A stretch of 59,701 nt of DNA from Planctomycetota bacterium (GCA_004376375.1 SOJX01000099.1:1-59701), one strand, 5' to 3'; positions 33,486 to 43,025 are shown, numbered from the stretch's first letter. Made by a program: numbers and translations. The notes: generated by a model not told the origin, from the sequence alone.

Positions 33486-35636
33486 ATGAGGCAGGGCAAA
33501 CTAACTATTACGATGCTTTTTGCTTTAATGGCGTCGCTCTTGATTCTCCCCGGCGCGCTCAGGGCGGATACCGAGGCGGCGAGCATACAGCTCGAGAAGC
33601 TGGTCCCGAAAGACACGCTTGCATACGTCAGCGTACCGAACGTGAAGGCGTTCGCCACGTCGCTGAAGAAGAGTTTCTTCTACGCCCTCTGGTACGACGA
33701 AGGCATCCGCAAGGCGTTCGTGCCCCTGTACGAGAAATTCGACAGGGTCCTTGCGAAAGTCAACGAAGAAATCGCGGGCATGGGCATTGAGATCAAGATT
33801 GAAGACCTGCTCGACACCTTCGGCGGACAGTTGTCGTTTGCGCTCATCAGGGTCGAGGGAAAGATACCGATCTGCGCGGCCAAGATCGACGTCACCGCAA
33901 ACGAGGAAAAACTCAAAAAGGCGATAAGCGTCGGCCTCGAGATGCTCAAGAAGGAAGCCGGCGAGGGTCTCAAGGTCGACATAACCGAAAGGGCTGGCCA
34001 GCCGATATACAAGCTTACGGCTCCCGATGCGCCTTTCCCTCTATACTGCGGCTTCGCCGCCGGGTCGATATTCTTCGCAAACGACGAGACAGTCTTCAAC
34101 GGGCTCATGACCGCGGCCGAGGCCGGCGGGATAAAGGATTCGCTCGCCGACAACGAGCTTTACAAGAAAGTAAAGGCGAACGTGCTCAAGGACGGCACGC
34201 CGCTGACGCTGGTTTATTGCGACGTCGAGGCCGTGGTAAAGTTGGTCGTCGGGCTCGCGGAAGCCGAGATTCCGGAAGGTTTCCCAATAGAGCTCGTGCT
34301 CAAAGTAACCGACTACGTCAATAAGCTCGGCTGGGGCAGCGTCGCGTCCGGCGACTACTTCATCGAGCGCTTCTACTGCTATTCGCCGGAAGGGATCAAG
34401 ATTCCCGGTGTATGCATGACACCGCTCACGTTCAAGTCCGCCGCGCTCGCGCCGGCGAATTCGATCTTCTACAGCAGCATGACGTGCGACCCGAAGGCGT
34501 TCATTGACTGGCTGCTGAAACTCGCCGACGACATTGACGAGGGTATCCGCCAAACGGTCGAAGCGCAAGTCGAGCAGATGAAAGAGCCGTTCGGCTTCGA
34601 CGTCCTCGCAGACTTCGTCGGCTCGATTGCGGGCGAGATGGGCCTGTTCGTCGCGCCGCCACCCATGGGCGGCTTTATCCCAAGCGGCGCCCTTTTCATC
34701 GAGATAAAAGACAAGGAGAAATTCAAGTCCTGCATCGAGAAACTGAAGCTGTTTGCCGCCAGGTTTGCCGAAGGCGAGGGTATGAAGCTCGAAAACCTGC
34801 TCGAAGAAACCTCGATGTCAAACAAGGAAACGATGTATACTTTCCCCTTCCTGGCCGATATTATTCCGGATATGGTCCCGGTGGACCCGGCATGCGGCAT
34901 GGTCGGGGATTATTTCATTATCTCCATAAGCCCGCAGATGCTGAAATCGGTCGCGGCAAGGACGGTGGAAAAATCGTTTGCCGCCAGCCCCGCGCTGACC
35001 GAGGCGAAAAAGCATCTCCTCCCGAACTCAAGCGCCGCTGCATTCGTGGACGTGCCCACTATCGTGCGGGTCGTCTACGACCAGGGCCTCGGGCTCATAC
35101 GCGGCCAGTTCGGCAACCAGTTCAAACTCGCGGAGCTGCCGGTCGCCGAAAAGATCGCCGCCTACTTCAAGCCGATGTACTATTCCGCCGCCTTCACGAA
35201 AGACGGCGCCATCACCCAGACCGTGGGAAACTCCGGCCCGGGCAGCAGCCTGTCCTTCATGGTCCTGCCGATTATCGCGGCCGTCGCGATTCCCACCGCG
35301 GCAGCATCACGGCAGGAGGCCGACGTGACCGTCGTGGTCGGCAACCTAAGAATGCTGGTAATATATCAGAAAATGTACAAGGCCAGACTAGGCACCTATG
35401 CGACGCTGATACAGCTTGTTGAGGAGGAGTACATCGATCCCGAGCTCGGCATGGGTGAAAAATACGGGTACACGTTTATAATGAAAAACGTCGGCGCCCA
35501 AAAATGGGAATGCGCCGCAATCCCTGTGGAACAGGACAGCGGGAAACCCGCGTACTTCGTAGACGAGACCGGCACGGTCCGCTACACCCCCGACGGAAGC
35601 ATGCCCAGCCGGGAAAGCCCGGAATACGAAGAATAG
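33486..35636 (+). CDS. Secreted DUF3352-like protein with pilin-like C-terminus, array member 2
   Basis: 716 residues, AAAGGAG site, signal peptide ending LPGALRA. The motif IQLEKLVPKDTLAYVSVPNV opens the mature protein. Two tandem alpha/beta halves follow (ICAAKIDVTANEEKLKKAIS; GALFIEIKDKEKFKSCIEKL). From residue 588 the sequence turns pilin-like: a hydrophobic VLPIIAAVAIPTAAASRQEA, then VGNLRMLVIYQKMYKARLGT, YIDPELGMGEKYGYTF and YFVDETGTVRY, in the same order as pseudopilins (helix, then GYxF, then FxDxxGxIRY). There is no prepilin peptidase motif at the N-terminus, so this is a fusion and not a pilin. Periplasmic or surface location is inferred. Confidence 0.78.
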   Translation: MRQGKLTITMLFALMASLLILPGALRADTEAASIQLEKLVPKDTLAYVSVPNVKAFATSLKKSFFYALWYDEGIRKAFVPLYEKFDRVLAKVNEEIAGMGIEIKIEDLLDTFGGQLSFALIRVEGKIPICAAKIDVTANEEKLKKAISVGLEMLKKEAGEGLKVDITERAGQPIYKLTAPDAPFPLYCGFAAGSIFFANDETVFNGLMTAAEAGGIKDSLADNELYKKVKANVLKDGTPLTLVYCDVEAVVKLVVGLAEAEIPEGFPIELVLKVTDYVNKLGWGSVASGDYFIERFYCYSPEGIKIPGVCMTPLTFKSAALAPANSIFYSSMTCDPKAFIDWLLKLADDIDEGIRQTVEAQVEQMKEPFGFDVLADFVGSIAGEMGLFVAPPPMGGFIPSGALFIEIKDKEKFKSCIEKLKLFAARFAEGEGMKLENLLEETSMSNKETMYTFPFLADIIPDMVPVDPACGMVGDYFIISISPQMLKSVAARTVEKSFAASPALTEAKKHLLPNSSAAAFVDVPTIVRVVYDQGLGLIRGQFGNQFKLAELPVAEKIAAYFKPMYYSAAFTKDGAITQTVGNSGPGSSLSFMVLPIIAAVAIPTAAASRQEADVTVVVGNLRMLVIYQKMYKARLGTYATLIQLVEEEYIDPELGMGEKYGYTFIMKNVGAQKWECAAIPVEQDSGKPAYFVDETGTVRYTPDGSMPSRESPEYEE

Positions 35637-35687
35637 CAATCGACGCGATACGCAGCGATTGTTTTGCGCAATTCATCGGTAACAGGC

Positions 35688-35711
35688 CGGCCGTCCTCAA
35701 GAGGGCGGCCG
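35688..35711 (+). terminator. Hairpin without T-tract after array member 2
   Basis: Stem cggccgtcctc/gagggcggccg with one mismatch. There is no run of T, so it may be a pause, a processing site or a weak terminator between members 2 and 3. Confidence 0.45.
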
Positions 35712-35772
35712 CGTCTGAATGCCGCACAAACCGCGGCTGAATAATTCCCCGCCGGTTCAAGGAGCAGATTGA

Positions 35773-37941
35773 ATGAAACACCGCTTTGCCGCTCTTTTCG
35801 CAATTATAATCCTGGCTGCGGCCGTCATGGCCCCCCCCATCCTCAGGGCCGGTAACAAAAAGGCTAACGTCCCGCTTGAAAAACTAATCGCAAGCGATAC
35901 CCTCCTATACGCCAGCGTACCGGACGTCAGCGCGCTCAAGAACGTACTCGGGAAATGCGCACTCGGGCGGATATGGAAAGACAAGGCCATACGCAAGGCG
36001 CTTGCCCCCGCCTTTGAAACCGTAAACGTCATGATCGACCAGATCGACGCCGCGCTCGAGAAGGAAGGAATCGCCCTCACTATCGACGAGTTGGCCAGAT
36101 CGCTTGGCGGTAAAGTCGCGCTCGCCGTGACCGAAGTCGATAAGAACGGCAACGCCTTCGTCGTCGCCCAGATCGATTTTCTTTCAAACCTGAAAGCGGT
36201 CCAGGGCGCGATAAAGACTACCCTGAAGAACATCGAGAAGGAAGAGAAGGACTCGATCTCGGTTACCGAAAGCGTAAAAAACGGCTCGCCCTTCTTCAAG
36301 CTCTCATCGAAGAAGGACGGCGGCGTAATATACATCGGCTTTGTCGGCCCGACCTGCTATCTCTGCAACCACGAGACGACTTTCAACAACGTAATCTCCG
36401 CCGCCGAGTCCGGCGGACGGGGCAGCCCGCTGATTGCGGACCCGGATTTCACGAAGGTAAAGGCACAGGTCCTTCCCGGCGGCAACCCGGTTTTCTTTTT
36501 CTACTGCAACCTCAAGAAAATCCTTCCCATGGTCGCCGCTGCCGAATCCGCCGGCGATCCGCTGGGCAAGGGAGCTGCGGCAATCATCAGCATGCTCAAA
36601 GGTGTCAGGGCATTCGGATGGGGCACGACGGAAAATATCGGCCTCATCACCGACCGCTTCTACCTGGAAAAAACCCGGGACAAGCCGGCCGAAAAGAAAA
36701 AAGAGGGAAGCGAAAAGGTAAAAACCGAAGCTGTAAAAACCTTCGAGTCGGCCGCGCTCGCGCCGCCTGAGACGATTTTCTACGCCGTCACCACTGAAAA
36801 ACTTACGAAAGTCATCGACGGGACCGTAGACCTCCTTGACAAGGCTATCCCGAAGACGCGCTCGATTTTCGACGACACAATCGCCGATTTAAAGGAACAG
36901 TTCGGCTTCGACGTCGTGGAAGACCTTATCGGCTCGCTCGAGGGCGAGTCGGGCATAATCCTTTCCCCGCCCGGCGCGCGGCCGATACCGGACTTCGTCC
37001 TTTTCGCAGAGGTCAAGGACGAAGGCAAATTCAACACGCATATGAAAAAGATGCTGAGCGTCCTCGAAAAAGCGATGGGAGACGGCGGCGGCGGGAAAGA
37101 GCCGTTCGTCGAAGAGGTCAAGCTTCGCGACGGCAGCAGGATGCTTTCGCTCCCGGGCCTCGCGATGCCGGGTTTGTTTGAAACCGGCCCCTCGTGGTGC
37201 ATTCTCGGCAAGTTTCTCGTCATCTCGAGCAACCCGCTGCTTATAAAAGAAATCGCGATGCAGACGGAGGAGAAATCGCTCGGCGCGACCCCGGCCTATA
37301 TATCCACAACGATCCGGTTCCTGCCCGGCGCATACGTCGCCGTTTACGTGGACGTGAGCTCAATCGTGAAAATGATATACGCCGACGTTCTCCCCCTGCT
37401 CCGCGGCAACCTGCCGGCGGGGTTCAGGCTGGTATTGCTTCCCCCGCCCGACGTCTTTGCCGCCTACTTCATTAACGGGACGTTCTCCATCGCGAAGTGC
37501 GAAAACGGAACGCTGGCCCAGGTCACGTCGAACCTTCTGCCCGTACCCGCACTTCTTTCCGCACTTGCCGTCATCGCGAGGCCTGAAGAAATCAATATGG
37601 AAATTGCCGCAAACCAGTCGGTAGCGGTCTACTCAATCCGCGACATCATGGTCGGCCAGGAAATCTACAAGAACCGGAACGGCGAATACGCCGGTGCTAT
37701 CCGCGAGCTTGCAAAGAAAGGGCTTATCTCCCCGGGCCTCGGGGCCGGAGCCTCCAAGGGATACGCCCTCAAGCTGCGCGTCACTTCCGAGCGTAAATCG
37801 TACGAGCTTTTCGCCTCGCCCACCGAGCCGGGCGTTACAGGCGATTATTATTTCTACCTCGGTTCCGCGGACAGGATAATCCGCGCGGAAAAATCGAAAG
37901 AAGTGGGACCCGACTCGCCGCCGTATTACGATGAGGAATAG
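35773..37941 (+). CDS. Secreted DUF3352-like protein with pilin-like C-terminus, array member 3
   Basis: 722 residues, AAGGAG site, signal peptide (AALFAIIILAAAVMAPPIL). Mature start VPLEKLIASDTLLYASVPDV. The same two-half body as member 2, with a charged insert of about 25 residues rich in Lys/Glu (EKKKEGSEKVKTEA) between the halves and a second repeat of the FESAALAPPETIFYAV motif. The C-terminus from about 600 has YSIRDIMVGQEIYKNRNGEY, LISPGLGAGASKGYALKLR and YYFYLGSADRIIR, the pilin-like module in a more diverged form. It overlaps no neighbour; repeats follow. Confidence 0.77.
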   Translation: MKHRFAALFAIIILAAAVMAPPILRAGNKKANVPLEKLIASDTLLYASVPDVSALKNVLGKCALGRIWKDKAIRKALAPAFETVNVMIDQIDAALEKEGIALTIDELARSLGGKVALAVTEVDKNGNAFVVAQIDFLSNLKAVQGAIKTTLKNIEKEEKDSISVTESVKNGSPFFKLSSKKDGGVIYIGFVGPTCYLCNHETTFNNVISAAESGGRGSPLIADPDFTKVKAQVLPGGNPVFFFYCNLKKILPMVAAAESAGDPLGKGAAAIISMLKGVRAFGWGTTENIGLITDRFYLEKTRDKPAEKKKEGSEKVKTEAVKTFESAALAPPETIFYAVTTEKLTKVIDGTVDLLDKAIPKTRSIFDDTIADLKEQFGFDVVEDLIGSLEGESGIILSPPGARPIPDFVLFAEVKDEGKFNTHMKKMLSVLEKAMGDGGGGKEPFVEEVKLRDGSRMLSLPGLAMPGLFETGPSWCILGKFLVISSNPLLIKEIAMQTEEKSLGATPAYISTTIRFLPGAYVAVYVDVSSIVKMIYADVLPLLRGNLPAGFRLVLLPPPDVFAAYFINGTFSIAKCENGTLAQVTSNLLPVPALLSALAVIARPEEINMEIAANQSVAVYSIRDIMVGQEIYKNRNGEYAGAIRELAKKGLISPGLGAGASKGYALKLRVTSERKSYELFASPTEPGVTGDYYFYLGSADRIIRAEKSKEVGPDSPPYYDEE

Positions 37942-37944
37942 GAA

Positions 37945-38062
37945 GTCAATTTCGGATTGCAGATTGCGGATTGCGGATTAAATGTTTCGTCGCTGGGAAA
38001 CGCAATAATAATGCGCGAAGCGCCCTGTAACCGAATAACCGAAAAACCGAAAAACTGAAGAA
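37945..38062. repeat. gattgcggattgcgg and ataaccgaaaaaccg arrays
   Basis: Three units of gattgcggatt (37951-37980) and, after a gap, five of aaccgaataaccg type (38027-38062). The last unit ends three bases before the GTG start of array member 4, where a ribosome site would be expected. Confidence 0.85.
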
Positions 38063-38065
38063 CCT

Positions 38066-39799
38066 GTGTATCGCAAATTATACATTTCAGCTTTCGTCAT
38101 AGCTTCAATCCTGACAACGGCACTCGCCATTACCGCCGGCCCGGAAAGTAAACAGGCCGTAAAGCTCCCGCCTCCCGGCGCGGCCGCGGAGATATGCATT
38201 CCCTCGTTGGCGAAACTCACTTTCGAAACTTCGGGCGGCGCGCCTGGAAAATATGCGCGCCTGCCCACCCTGAAACCGACTGTCGAACTTTTCGACGCGA
38301 TACTGAAAGAGGAACTCGATTCGCTTGACAGCGCCCTTTCGGCCGCAGGCGCGAACCTCTCATCTTCCGATATCGGGGACGCGCTCAAAGGCCCCGTCAC
38401 GGCCGCCGTCTACCCCGGCAAACCGGGTGAGCGTTTTCCAAAGTTCTGCATCTTCATCGGTACCGGCAACCGGACGGAGACAATCCGCCGCGCACTGGTC
38501 AAAATTGCGACAAAAATAATCGAATCCGGAAGCGGCGAAGTCGCGGCCGGGGCCGTCGCCATCGGCAATTCCATCGGCCACAAATGGACGTTCAGCGAAT
38601 ACGCCCTTACCCTTTTCACCGGCTATCTGAAAGACGGTCTCGTGATTGCAAACGACCGCGCGCTGATTAAACATTTCCAGACAGGCGGCCAGGCGCACCG
38701 GCGAAGTGCGGCAGAGTCGCGACTGTTTGCCGCGACAGGCGCCGCACGGGCAAGTGCAACGATTGTGCTCGACTTCACGTTGCTCGATAATCTGTTCAAG
38801 AATCTCCCGGCCGGCGGCGGCTCCCTTCAGAAACTGGCCGAGGCAATCCGCGCAGCCGGGGTCGGACAGGTTGTATGGTCGATAACATTCACTCCCGGCG
38901 GCGTTCGCGAGCGAATCGCCGTCGAAGGCCTGAAACACCCCACGGACGGCAAACCCGTACAGACAAATCAACTGAAACGTATTCCCAAAAAAGCCGATAT
39001 TATTGTCCTCAGCACATCGTCGGAGATACTTAATCGCTGCAGCGAAATTCTTCAACTCGCCGGCTCAAAGCCGATAAGTATCACGGCGGATGAAAAACCT
39101 CCTGAAGCCGCCACAAGCCCGATTGCGGTATACGCTATTCTTAATTCTTCAGAAAACGCAGGGCAGGCGGCAGCCGCCGACGACAACGATTCTATCCTGA
39201 TGAACCCTTTTGTCCGCTCAATTGCCGCGCAGGCGCCGCTCGACGCACGTGCCTTTGCGATAGCAGACATGGACTCCATTGCTTCATACGCCTGCCGGAT
39301 TTTACGGAAAGAATACGGTGATTCCGCACCGGAGATCTTTTCGGCTGCAATCGATTTCGACAACATTTTCGGCTTCGCAAGCGTTGCCGCCATGCCCGCG
39401 CGGTGGGGAACGCTTGTCGAAATCCGCTCGCGCCTCGCGCCGGGAACGCCGCTTATCGCTTTAACCGCATACACAACTCTTAATACTTTACATACGCTCC
39501 GCAAGCGTAGAATCAGGATGAACGAATCTGCTGCGGTCGCGTCGCTGCGCTCGATCCTCGTCGCGCAGGAACTCTACCGCAGCCGGCACGGAAAATTCTC
39601 GGGCGACCTTGCCGAGCTCGCCCGCGAGCGCTACATCGACACCAGCCTCGGAAGCAGCCTCCGCAGCGGCTATCTCTTCTCCCTCAAAACGGATAATGAC
39701 GGCAAGCGGTTCACGCTCAAGGCGGAGCCCGTCCGCCCCGGCCGGAGCGGGCGCCGAACCTTCACCCTCGACGAGACCGGCCGAATCAGCGAAAAGTAA
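38066..39799 (+). CDS. Secreted DUF3352-like protein, diverged array member 4
   Basis: 577 residues from GTG at 38066; no Shine-Dalgarno is visible because a repeat array abuts the start. Signal peptide MYRKLYISAFVIASILTTAL. The opening LEKLIP-type motif is lost and the body is about 150 residues shorter than in the other members, but the order of blocks is kept (SDIGDALKGPVTAAVYPGKP; VVWSITFTPGGVRERIAVEG). The C-terminal pilin-like module is well kept: VASLRSILVAQELYRSRHGK, YIDTSLGSSLRSGYLF and RRTFTLDETGRIS. This is the most diverged copy and may be decaying or specialised. Confidence 0.72.
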   Translation: MYRKLYISAFVIASILTTALAITAGPESKQAVKLPPPGAAAEICIPSLAKLTFETSGGAPGKYARLPTLKPTVELFDAILKEELDSLDSALSAAGANLSSSDIGDALKGPVTAAVYPGKPGERFPKFCIFIGTGNRTETIRRALVKIATKIIESGSGEVAAGAVAIGNSIGHKWTFSEYALTLFTGYLKDGLVIANDRALIKHFQTGGQAHRRSAAESRLFAATGAARASATIVLDFTLLDNLFKNLPAGGGSLQKLAEAIRAAGVGQVVWSITFTPGGVRERIAVEGLKHPTDGKPVQTNQLKRIPKKADIIVLSTSSEILNRCSEILQLAGSKPISITADEKPPEAATSPIAVYAILNSSENAGQAAAADDNDSILMNPFVRSIAAQAPLDARAFAIADMDSIASYACRILRKEYGDSAPEIFSAAIDFDNIFGFASVAAMPARWGTLVEIRSRLAPGTPLIALTAYTTLNTLHTLRKRRIRMNESAAVASLRSILVAQELYRSRHGKFSGDLAELARERYIDTSLGSSLRSGYLFSLKTDNDGKRFTLKAEPVRPGRSGRRTFTLDETGRISEK

Positions 39800-39814
39800 G
39801 TCCCTCGTCTTATT

Positions 39815-39852
39815 CTCTCCTTATTTCCCTGTTTCCTTGTTTTCTTGTTTCT
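39815..39852. repeat. ttatttccctgtttccttg array
   Basis: Five units of the T/C-rich ttcccttgtttcc word between array members 4 and 5. Confidence 0.75.
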
Positions 39853-39964
39853 TTTTATTGGACATTTACCTGTGCGCGCATTATTATAGTGAGTTCAAAC
39901 CGCAGCCATGCGGACGGTATTTCAGGGTATTTTGCCGCGCAGAAGTAATATAAAGGGACTTCCC

Positions 39965-42127
39965 ATGAACACCTTTCCTGCCCGTATTATTCTCCTTGTT
40001 CTTCTGGCCGGGCTTCTGGCCGTCTGCTCAATTCCCGCACCCGTCGCAAAGGCCGACGACGAGGAAACAAAAAAGAAGCCGACCCTTGACGCGCTTATTC
40101 CGGAAAAAACCATCGCGTACATGACGGTGCCGGACGTCCCGCACTTCATAAATGAAATAAAGCAGACCGCGTTCGCCAAATTGATTTTCGACCCCGAGGT
40201 ACAGGAAGCCTTCAAGGAAGGCATCGCCTACCTGAAGCATTATATCAAGCCCTACACGACGGAATTCGAAGACAAGGCGGAAATTTCCATAACCGACCTG
40301 AAAACCATTCTGGCCGGCGAGTTCTCTTTCGCCGTTATCGACCTTCCGCTCGAACGAGGCAAGGCTCCCGGATTTGCCGCTTCAATCGATTTTGGAAGCA
40401 TGGCCGCAAATGTGGAGAAACTGCTGCCAAAATGGCTCGACGTTATCGAGGAACAGTTGCAGATTACCGACCAGGACCTCAAGCTCGAAAAGAAGACCGT
40501 GGAAGAAACGACCGTCTACTCCCTTTCCGCCGGTGAAACCACGTTCCTGCATTTTACCTTCATAGACGGCACCCTCTACGCGGCCACGAAGGAAACGACG
40601 CTCGCGGGCATCCTCACGCGCCTGAAAGGTGAAACACCCGCCGGGGAAGAAGAGACGCGCACACTCGCCGCATCGAGAAAGTACCGCGCGGCCGTGCGTA
40701 ACGTCGCCGGCGAATCGCAGACGATGTTCTTTTACCTCGACGTAACGACGCTGTTGGAGAACCTTGCGGCGCTGGGCCCGGATGTTCTGGAGGGAATAAT
40801 CAGCGAAGTAAGGCTGGACCGCTACGATATCATATGCTTCGGCAGCGTTTCCACCGGCGGCAGAAGCGTCGACCGGTTCTTCATCCGGCACAACACTTCG
40901 AACGAGAGTGACGAGCTTCTCAAGAGGATGCTCAAGGGCTTCGCCAGGCCCGTCAAGCTTACGTTTGCGAACTTTTTGCCGAAGTCGACCTGCGTATACG
41001 TCGCGCGGAACGTAAGTGCTTCCCTTATGTACGACACCCTGATGGAAGGCCTGGGACCGATGGGCAGCATGATAACGCCGATGATTGACAACATTGAAGA
41101 AATGGTCGGCGTCAAGTTCCGCGAAGAGCTCTTTCCGCTCCTCGACGGCGAGCTTTCGCTTGCAATCGCACTTCGCCCGCTGGAGGTGATTCCCGACATG
41201 GTCATGGCGTGGCAGACGCCGAAGCCGGCCGAGCTCGAAGCCGTGGTCGGCAGAATGCTGGACGGCCTTGCCGGTCTCGGCTACGGCAGGCACGACATCA
41301 CGCCGTGGGGGGAATTTAAAATCCACAGCTTCGTGCCGCAGGGCCCGATTGCGCTCTTTTCGCCCGCCTGTACCGTGTCCGGCGGCCAGCTTATCGTCGC
41401 GGCCTCCGCGCAGGCGCTCAAGCGCATTCTCTCCCAGAAGGAAGAGAACACACTGGCAAGCAATCCCGATTTCAAAAAAGCAGTCGCAAAAAAACTCGAG
41501 AACGCGTCGGCCTTCACGTACATCGATCTGCGCCCGCCCATCGCCTACGGCTACCCGTGGCTCCCGCGCCTGCTAAAGTGGGCGAACAGAAACTCGATGC
41601 TGCCGTTCAGGGTAAAAGTGTCCGCGCTGCCGGCCACCGAAACCGTGCTCTCATACTTCGAGCCCATTTCGTACAGCGAGGCCTACGACGGAGCCGACTA
41701 CCGCGGTGAATTCCGCTCAAATATCGGAGGCGTGGCCGGTATAATGGGCGCCTTCGTCGGCGTGGTCGCCGGAAGCGCCTATGCGCTTTTCTCCATGTCG
41801 GCACCGCCGCTCGAGACGCCGATCATGAGCCTTCAAGCCATCGGGCAGGCACAGCGGCTCTTCCATCTCCGCCACCGCAGATACGGCAAGTGGGAGGAAA
41901 TCGTGGAAGAAGGCTACCTCGATCCTTCGCTTGCATCGGGCACTCGAGGAAAGTTCAAGTACACGATTATCCGCGCCGACGAGGACGGCTGGGCCGTGCG
42001 CGCCGTGCCCATCCAGCCGGAACGCGTCGGCAACTGGAACTACTATATGGACGATTCATGTGCCATCCGGCGGGCAAAGCTCCCGGTAACGGCGGATGAG
42101 GATTCAGACCTTTATGAAGGACCGTAG
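39965..42127 (+). CDS. Secreted DUF3352-like protein with pilin-like C-terminus, array member 5
   Basis: 720 residues from ATG at 39965, with AAGGGA upstream. Signal peptide up to PAPVAKA. Mature start TLDALIPEKTIAYMTVPDVP. Two-half body (ITDLKTILAGEFSFAVIDLP; FREELFPLLDGELSLAIALR). Near the C-terminus a Gly-rich hydrophobic stretch (VAGIMGAFVGVVAGSAYALF) leads into SLQAIGQAQRLFHLRHRRYG, EEGYLDPSLASGTRGKFKY and NWNYYMDDSCAIRR, the pilin-like module. It is followed after nine bases by a TPR-like gene and a pseudo-receiver gene, probably co-transcribed. Confidence 0.78.
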   Translation: MNTFPARIILLVLLAGLLAVCSIPAPVAKADDEETKKKPTLDALIPEKTIAYMTVPDVPHFINEIKQTAFAKLIFDPEVQEAFKEGIAYLKHYIKPYTTEFEDKAEISITDLKTILAGEFSFAVIDLPLERGKAPGFAASIDFGSMAANVEKLLPKWLDVIEEQLQITDQDLKLEKKTVEETTVYSLSAGETTFLHFTFIDGTLYAATKETTLAGILTRLKGETPAGEEETRTLAASRKYRAAVRNVAGESQTMFFYLDVTTLLENLAALGPDVLEGIISEVRLDRYDIICFGSVSTGGRSVDRFFIRHNTSNESDELLKRMLKGFARPVKLTFANFLPKSTCVYVARNVSASLMYDTLMEGLGPMGSMITPMIDNIEEMVGVKFREELFPLLDGELSLAIALRPLEVIPDMVMAWQTPKPAELEAVVGRMLDGLAGLGYGRHDITPWGEFKIHSFVPQGPIALFSPACTVSGGQLIVAASAQALKRILSQKEENTLASNPDFKKAVAKKLENASAFTYIDLRPPIAYGYPWLPRLLKWANRNSMLPFRVKVSALPATETVLSYFEPISYSEAYDGADYRGEFRSNIGGVAGIMGAFVGVVAGSAYALFSMSAPPLETPIMSLQAIGQAQRLFHLRHRRYGKWEEIVEEGYLDPSLASGTRGKFKYTIIRADEDGWAVRAVPIQPERVGNWNYYMDDSCAIRRAKLPVTADEDSDLYEGP

Positions 42128-42136
42128 CCCCGCATA

Positions 42137-42628
42137 ATGGTGAAAAAGAAAACAAAACTCCCTGACCCGATCTGGAAACGGGCCCTTCTCTTCTCCGACG
42201 CCGGAGACGGCAAAGACCTTCCCGCGCTTGCGGAAGGTTTTCTCGAAAGCGGCAACATGCACGACGCGATCGCTTTTTTCGCGCGAGCCGGCCGGACCGA
42301 CAGGCTGGAAGTGCTTGCAAGCCGCGCAGTCGAACAGGGAGATTTCCCCTCGCTCTTCTCCATCGCGGAAGCGGGGATCGAAATCACAGCAAAGACCTGG
42401 CGCCGCTGCGGCGAAGCGGGGAAAAAACTCGGAAAAATGCGCTACGCCGCCGAGGCGTTCCGCAGGGCCGGGGACGAAAAAACGGCCAAAGAGCTTGAAG
42501 ATGAAAGCGAGCGCCAGTCATACTCCGGCATGCGCTCCGCGAAAGAGGCCGATGCCGAAGACGGCGAAAAAGCGCCGGACGCGAAAAACGACAAACCTTT
42601 TGAATTCGATGCCGAACCGAACGCCTAG
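42137..42628 (+). CDS. Small helical-repeat (TPR-like) protein
   Basis: 163 residues. The first 115 consist of paired helices of about 33 residues (DAIAFFARAGRTDRLEVLAS; LGKMRYAAEAFRRAGDEKTA) like TPR or Sel1 repeats. The last 45 are acidic and disordered (KEADAEDGEKAPDAKNDKPF). No signal peptide, so cytoplasmic. It starts nine bases after array member 5 with GAAGGA upstream, and the pseudo-receiver follows nine bases later. Perhaps an adaptor for the array products, as inference only. Confidence 0.75.
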   Translation: MVKKKTKLPDPIWKRALLFSDAGDGKDLPALAEGFLESGNMHDAIAFFARAGRTDRLEVLASRAVEQGDFPSLFSIAEAGIEITAKTWRRCGEAGKKLGKMRYAAEAFRRAGDEKTAKELEDESERQSYSGMRSAKEADAEDGEKAPDAKNDKPFEFDAEPNA

Positions 42629-42637
42629 GGGACAGGA

Positions 42638-43021
42638 ATGGCCGCACTAAGGATACTGATAGTCGAAGAAGACCGAAAAATCGTCGAGCAGCTCAGAGAC
42701 ACGTTCGAAGAGGAAGGCACCGACATCGAGATCGCCCTCACTCTCGAACTCGGTCTCACCATCCTCCACGACCGTCGTATGGACCTTGTCATCATCAACC
42801 TGCAGACGACCAAGGAAAAAGTGAGGAAGGCGGCCGTGGTGCTGAAGAAAATGAAGCTCGGCTCCCGCATACTCATCTCGGTGCCCAACAAGCACGTTAA
42901 GGATTTCAAGAAGAAATTCCCGTCGCGCTCCACCCGCATCTACTTCTATTCGGCCGAGACGCAGGGCATCGAAAAGCTGATGAGCGAAGCAAAAAAGGAA
43001 ATCCGCAACCTCAGGGGATAA
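42638..43021 (+). CDS. Pseudo-receiver (REC-like) domain protein
   Basis: 127 residues with the fold of a response-regulator receiver domain: RILIVEEDRKIVEQLRDTF (acid pair Glu11, Asp12), then MDLVIINLQT where the phospho-acceptor Asp is replaced by Asn54, then RILISVPN. The conserved Lys near the end is not evident. No output domain is present. It is therefore expected not to be phosphorylated in the normal way and to work as a binding adaptor. It is the last gene of the unit after the DUF3352-like array. Confidence 0.8.
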   Translation: MAALRILIVEEDRKIVEQLRDTFEEEGTDIEIALTLELGLTILHDRRMDLVIINLQTTKEKVRKAAVVLKKMKLGSRILISVPNKHVKDFKKKFPSRSTRIYFYSAETQGIEKLMSEAKKEIRNLRG

Positions 43022-43025
43022 TTTC

